21,322 nucleotides of DNA from contig CADEGS010000035.1 of assembly GCA_902826945.1 (NCBI GenBank), positions 1-21,322 of the forward strand. Direction: 5' to 3'. Both the position numbers and the translations under genes were made by a program. Below the pieces are notes generated by a model, which saw nothing but the letters and a program-made list of their open reading frames with translations, made no database searches and was not told where the DNA came from. This DNA is from an uncultured bacterium (lineage in GTDB: Bacteria > Planctomycetota > UBA1135 > GCA-002686595). Shown in pieces: positions 20,759 through 21,322 of this stretch (within the stretch, counting starts at the first letter, position 1; the number at the start of each line of letters is the position of its first letter).

Positions 20759-21322
20759 GGCTGTCGCGAAGGGGCCTCGGGGGAGATGGTAGCCGCCAGC
20801 TCGCGCACGCGCGCGAGGCAGGAGAGGTGGTCGCCGGGGACGGAGCGCTCCTCGCAGCGCGGGAGCGCGCGCCGCCAGCGTCCCAGCACGCGCGCGCGCT
20901 CGCGCCCGGCGCCGTCCTCGGCCAGCACCAGGCGCGCCGCGCCGTCCCACGGCCGCGGGCGGTAGCGCTCGGCCGCGCGGGCGTGCGCGACCAGGAGCTC
21001 GGCCAGGCGCTCGGGATCGGCGGCGGAGCGCGCGCGCGCCTCCGCGCGCAGCGCGTCCTCGTCCGCGGGCGGGTCGCCGTCCTCGCGCAGGTCCGCGTCG
21101 ACGAGCACCAGCGGCGGGACCAGCTGCCCGTCGGCGGCCAGCGCGCGCGCGAGCTCGAGCGCGACGAGCGCGCCGAACGAGTGCCCGGCGACCTGCACCG
21201 CCGCGTCGCCGAGGCGCGCGCGCACGAGGCGCGCCGCCAGCGCCGCGAGCTCCTCGACCGAGCCCGGCAGCGCCCCGCCCGCGAGCGCGGGCGAGCGCAG
21301 GGCGTGCACCGCGCGCCGCGCG
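20755..21322 (-). CDS. Partial thioesterase, probably the C-terminal release domain of an NRPS (runs off the window)
   Basis: About 189 residues are visible and the frame stays open to the window edge, with no start in view. Motifs: SVEELAALAARLV (typical of NRPS TE domains), the nucleophile elbow GHSFGALVALELA, an Asp exactly 27 residues after that Ser (LVDADL, the same spacing as in surfactin thioesterase) and GDHLSCL for the catalytic His. It would release or cyclise the finished peptide. Because the open frame continues, it is more likely the end of a large NRPS than a free type II thioesterase. It ends in an ATGA overlap with the halogenase gene. Confidence 0.87.
   Translation of the reverse strand, partial: ARRAVHALRSPALAGGALPGSVEELAALAARLVRARLGDAAVQVAGHSFGALVALELARALAADGQLVPPLVLVDADLREDGDPPADEDALRAEARARSAADPERLAELLVAHARAAERYRPRPWDGAARLVLAEDGAGRERARVLGRWRRALPRCEERSVPGDHLSCLARVRELAATISPEAPSRQP

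Overview
The window is about 21.3 kb of very GC-rich DNA (roughly 70-75 % G+C by eye). Almost every real gene ends its codons in G or C, so the other frames are full of long spurious open frames. The genes belong to a diderm (outer-membrane) bacterium: there is an outer-membrane secretin, a porin-like barrel, lipoprotein-type signals and an NRPS tail. The mix of a complete Tad locus, an ECF sigma factor, NRPS/halogenase genes and IS200-like (REP-associated, Y1) transposases in such GC-rich DNA would fit Planctomycetota or Myxococcota. I cannot decide between them without a database search.

Region 1 (2-11794, all on the minus strand, read right to left) is a Tad/Flp type IVc pilus locus. Its order is ECF sigma-secretin fusion, TPR lipoprotein, Flp pilin, TadE-like minor pilin, RcpC/CpaB, TadG-like protein, TadZ/CpaE, TadA/CpaF ATPase, TadB and TadC. 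Most junctions are 4-8 bp stop/start overlaps, so this is one translationally coupled operon. The exception is the pilin gene, which sits between two GC-rich stem-loops. No prepilin peptidase (TadV) is visible. The most unusual gene is the first: one 890-codon frame carries sigma region 2, sigma region 4, an internal lipoprotein-type signal and a complete secretin.

Region 2 (12053-17108) looks like a divalent-metal (probably zinc) acquisition island. Two related small His/Cys-containing exported proteins of unknown function are divergently transcribed from a 231-bp intergenic region with a candidate promoter on each strand. The plus-strand one is followed by an outer-membrane barrel protein and a ZnuA/ZnuC/ZnuB-type ABC importer. 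No regulator gene is in the window.

Region 3 (17109-19142) is an insertion hot spot. An intact Y1 (HUH) transposase lies between inverted copies of a repeat starting GATCGGGCGACC. An internally deleted relative lies beside it, and a small DUF493 (YbeD-like) gene sits between the two. A solitary further repeat copy and a 22-bp duplication of the mbtH 3' end mark the right side.

Region 4 (19143-21322, minus strand) is the downstream end of a nonribosomal peptide cluster: the thioesterase end of a large enzyme running off the window, a flavin-dependent halogenase and an MbtH-like protein. The likely product is a chlorinated or brominated peptide. I saw no tRNA, rRNA or CRISPR array.
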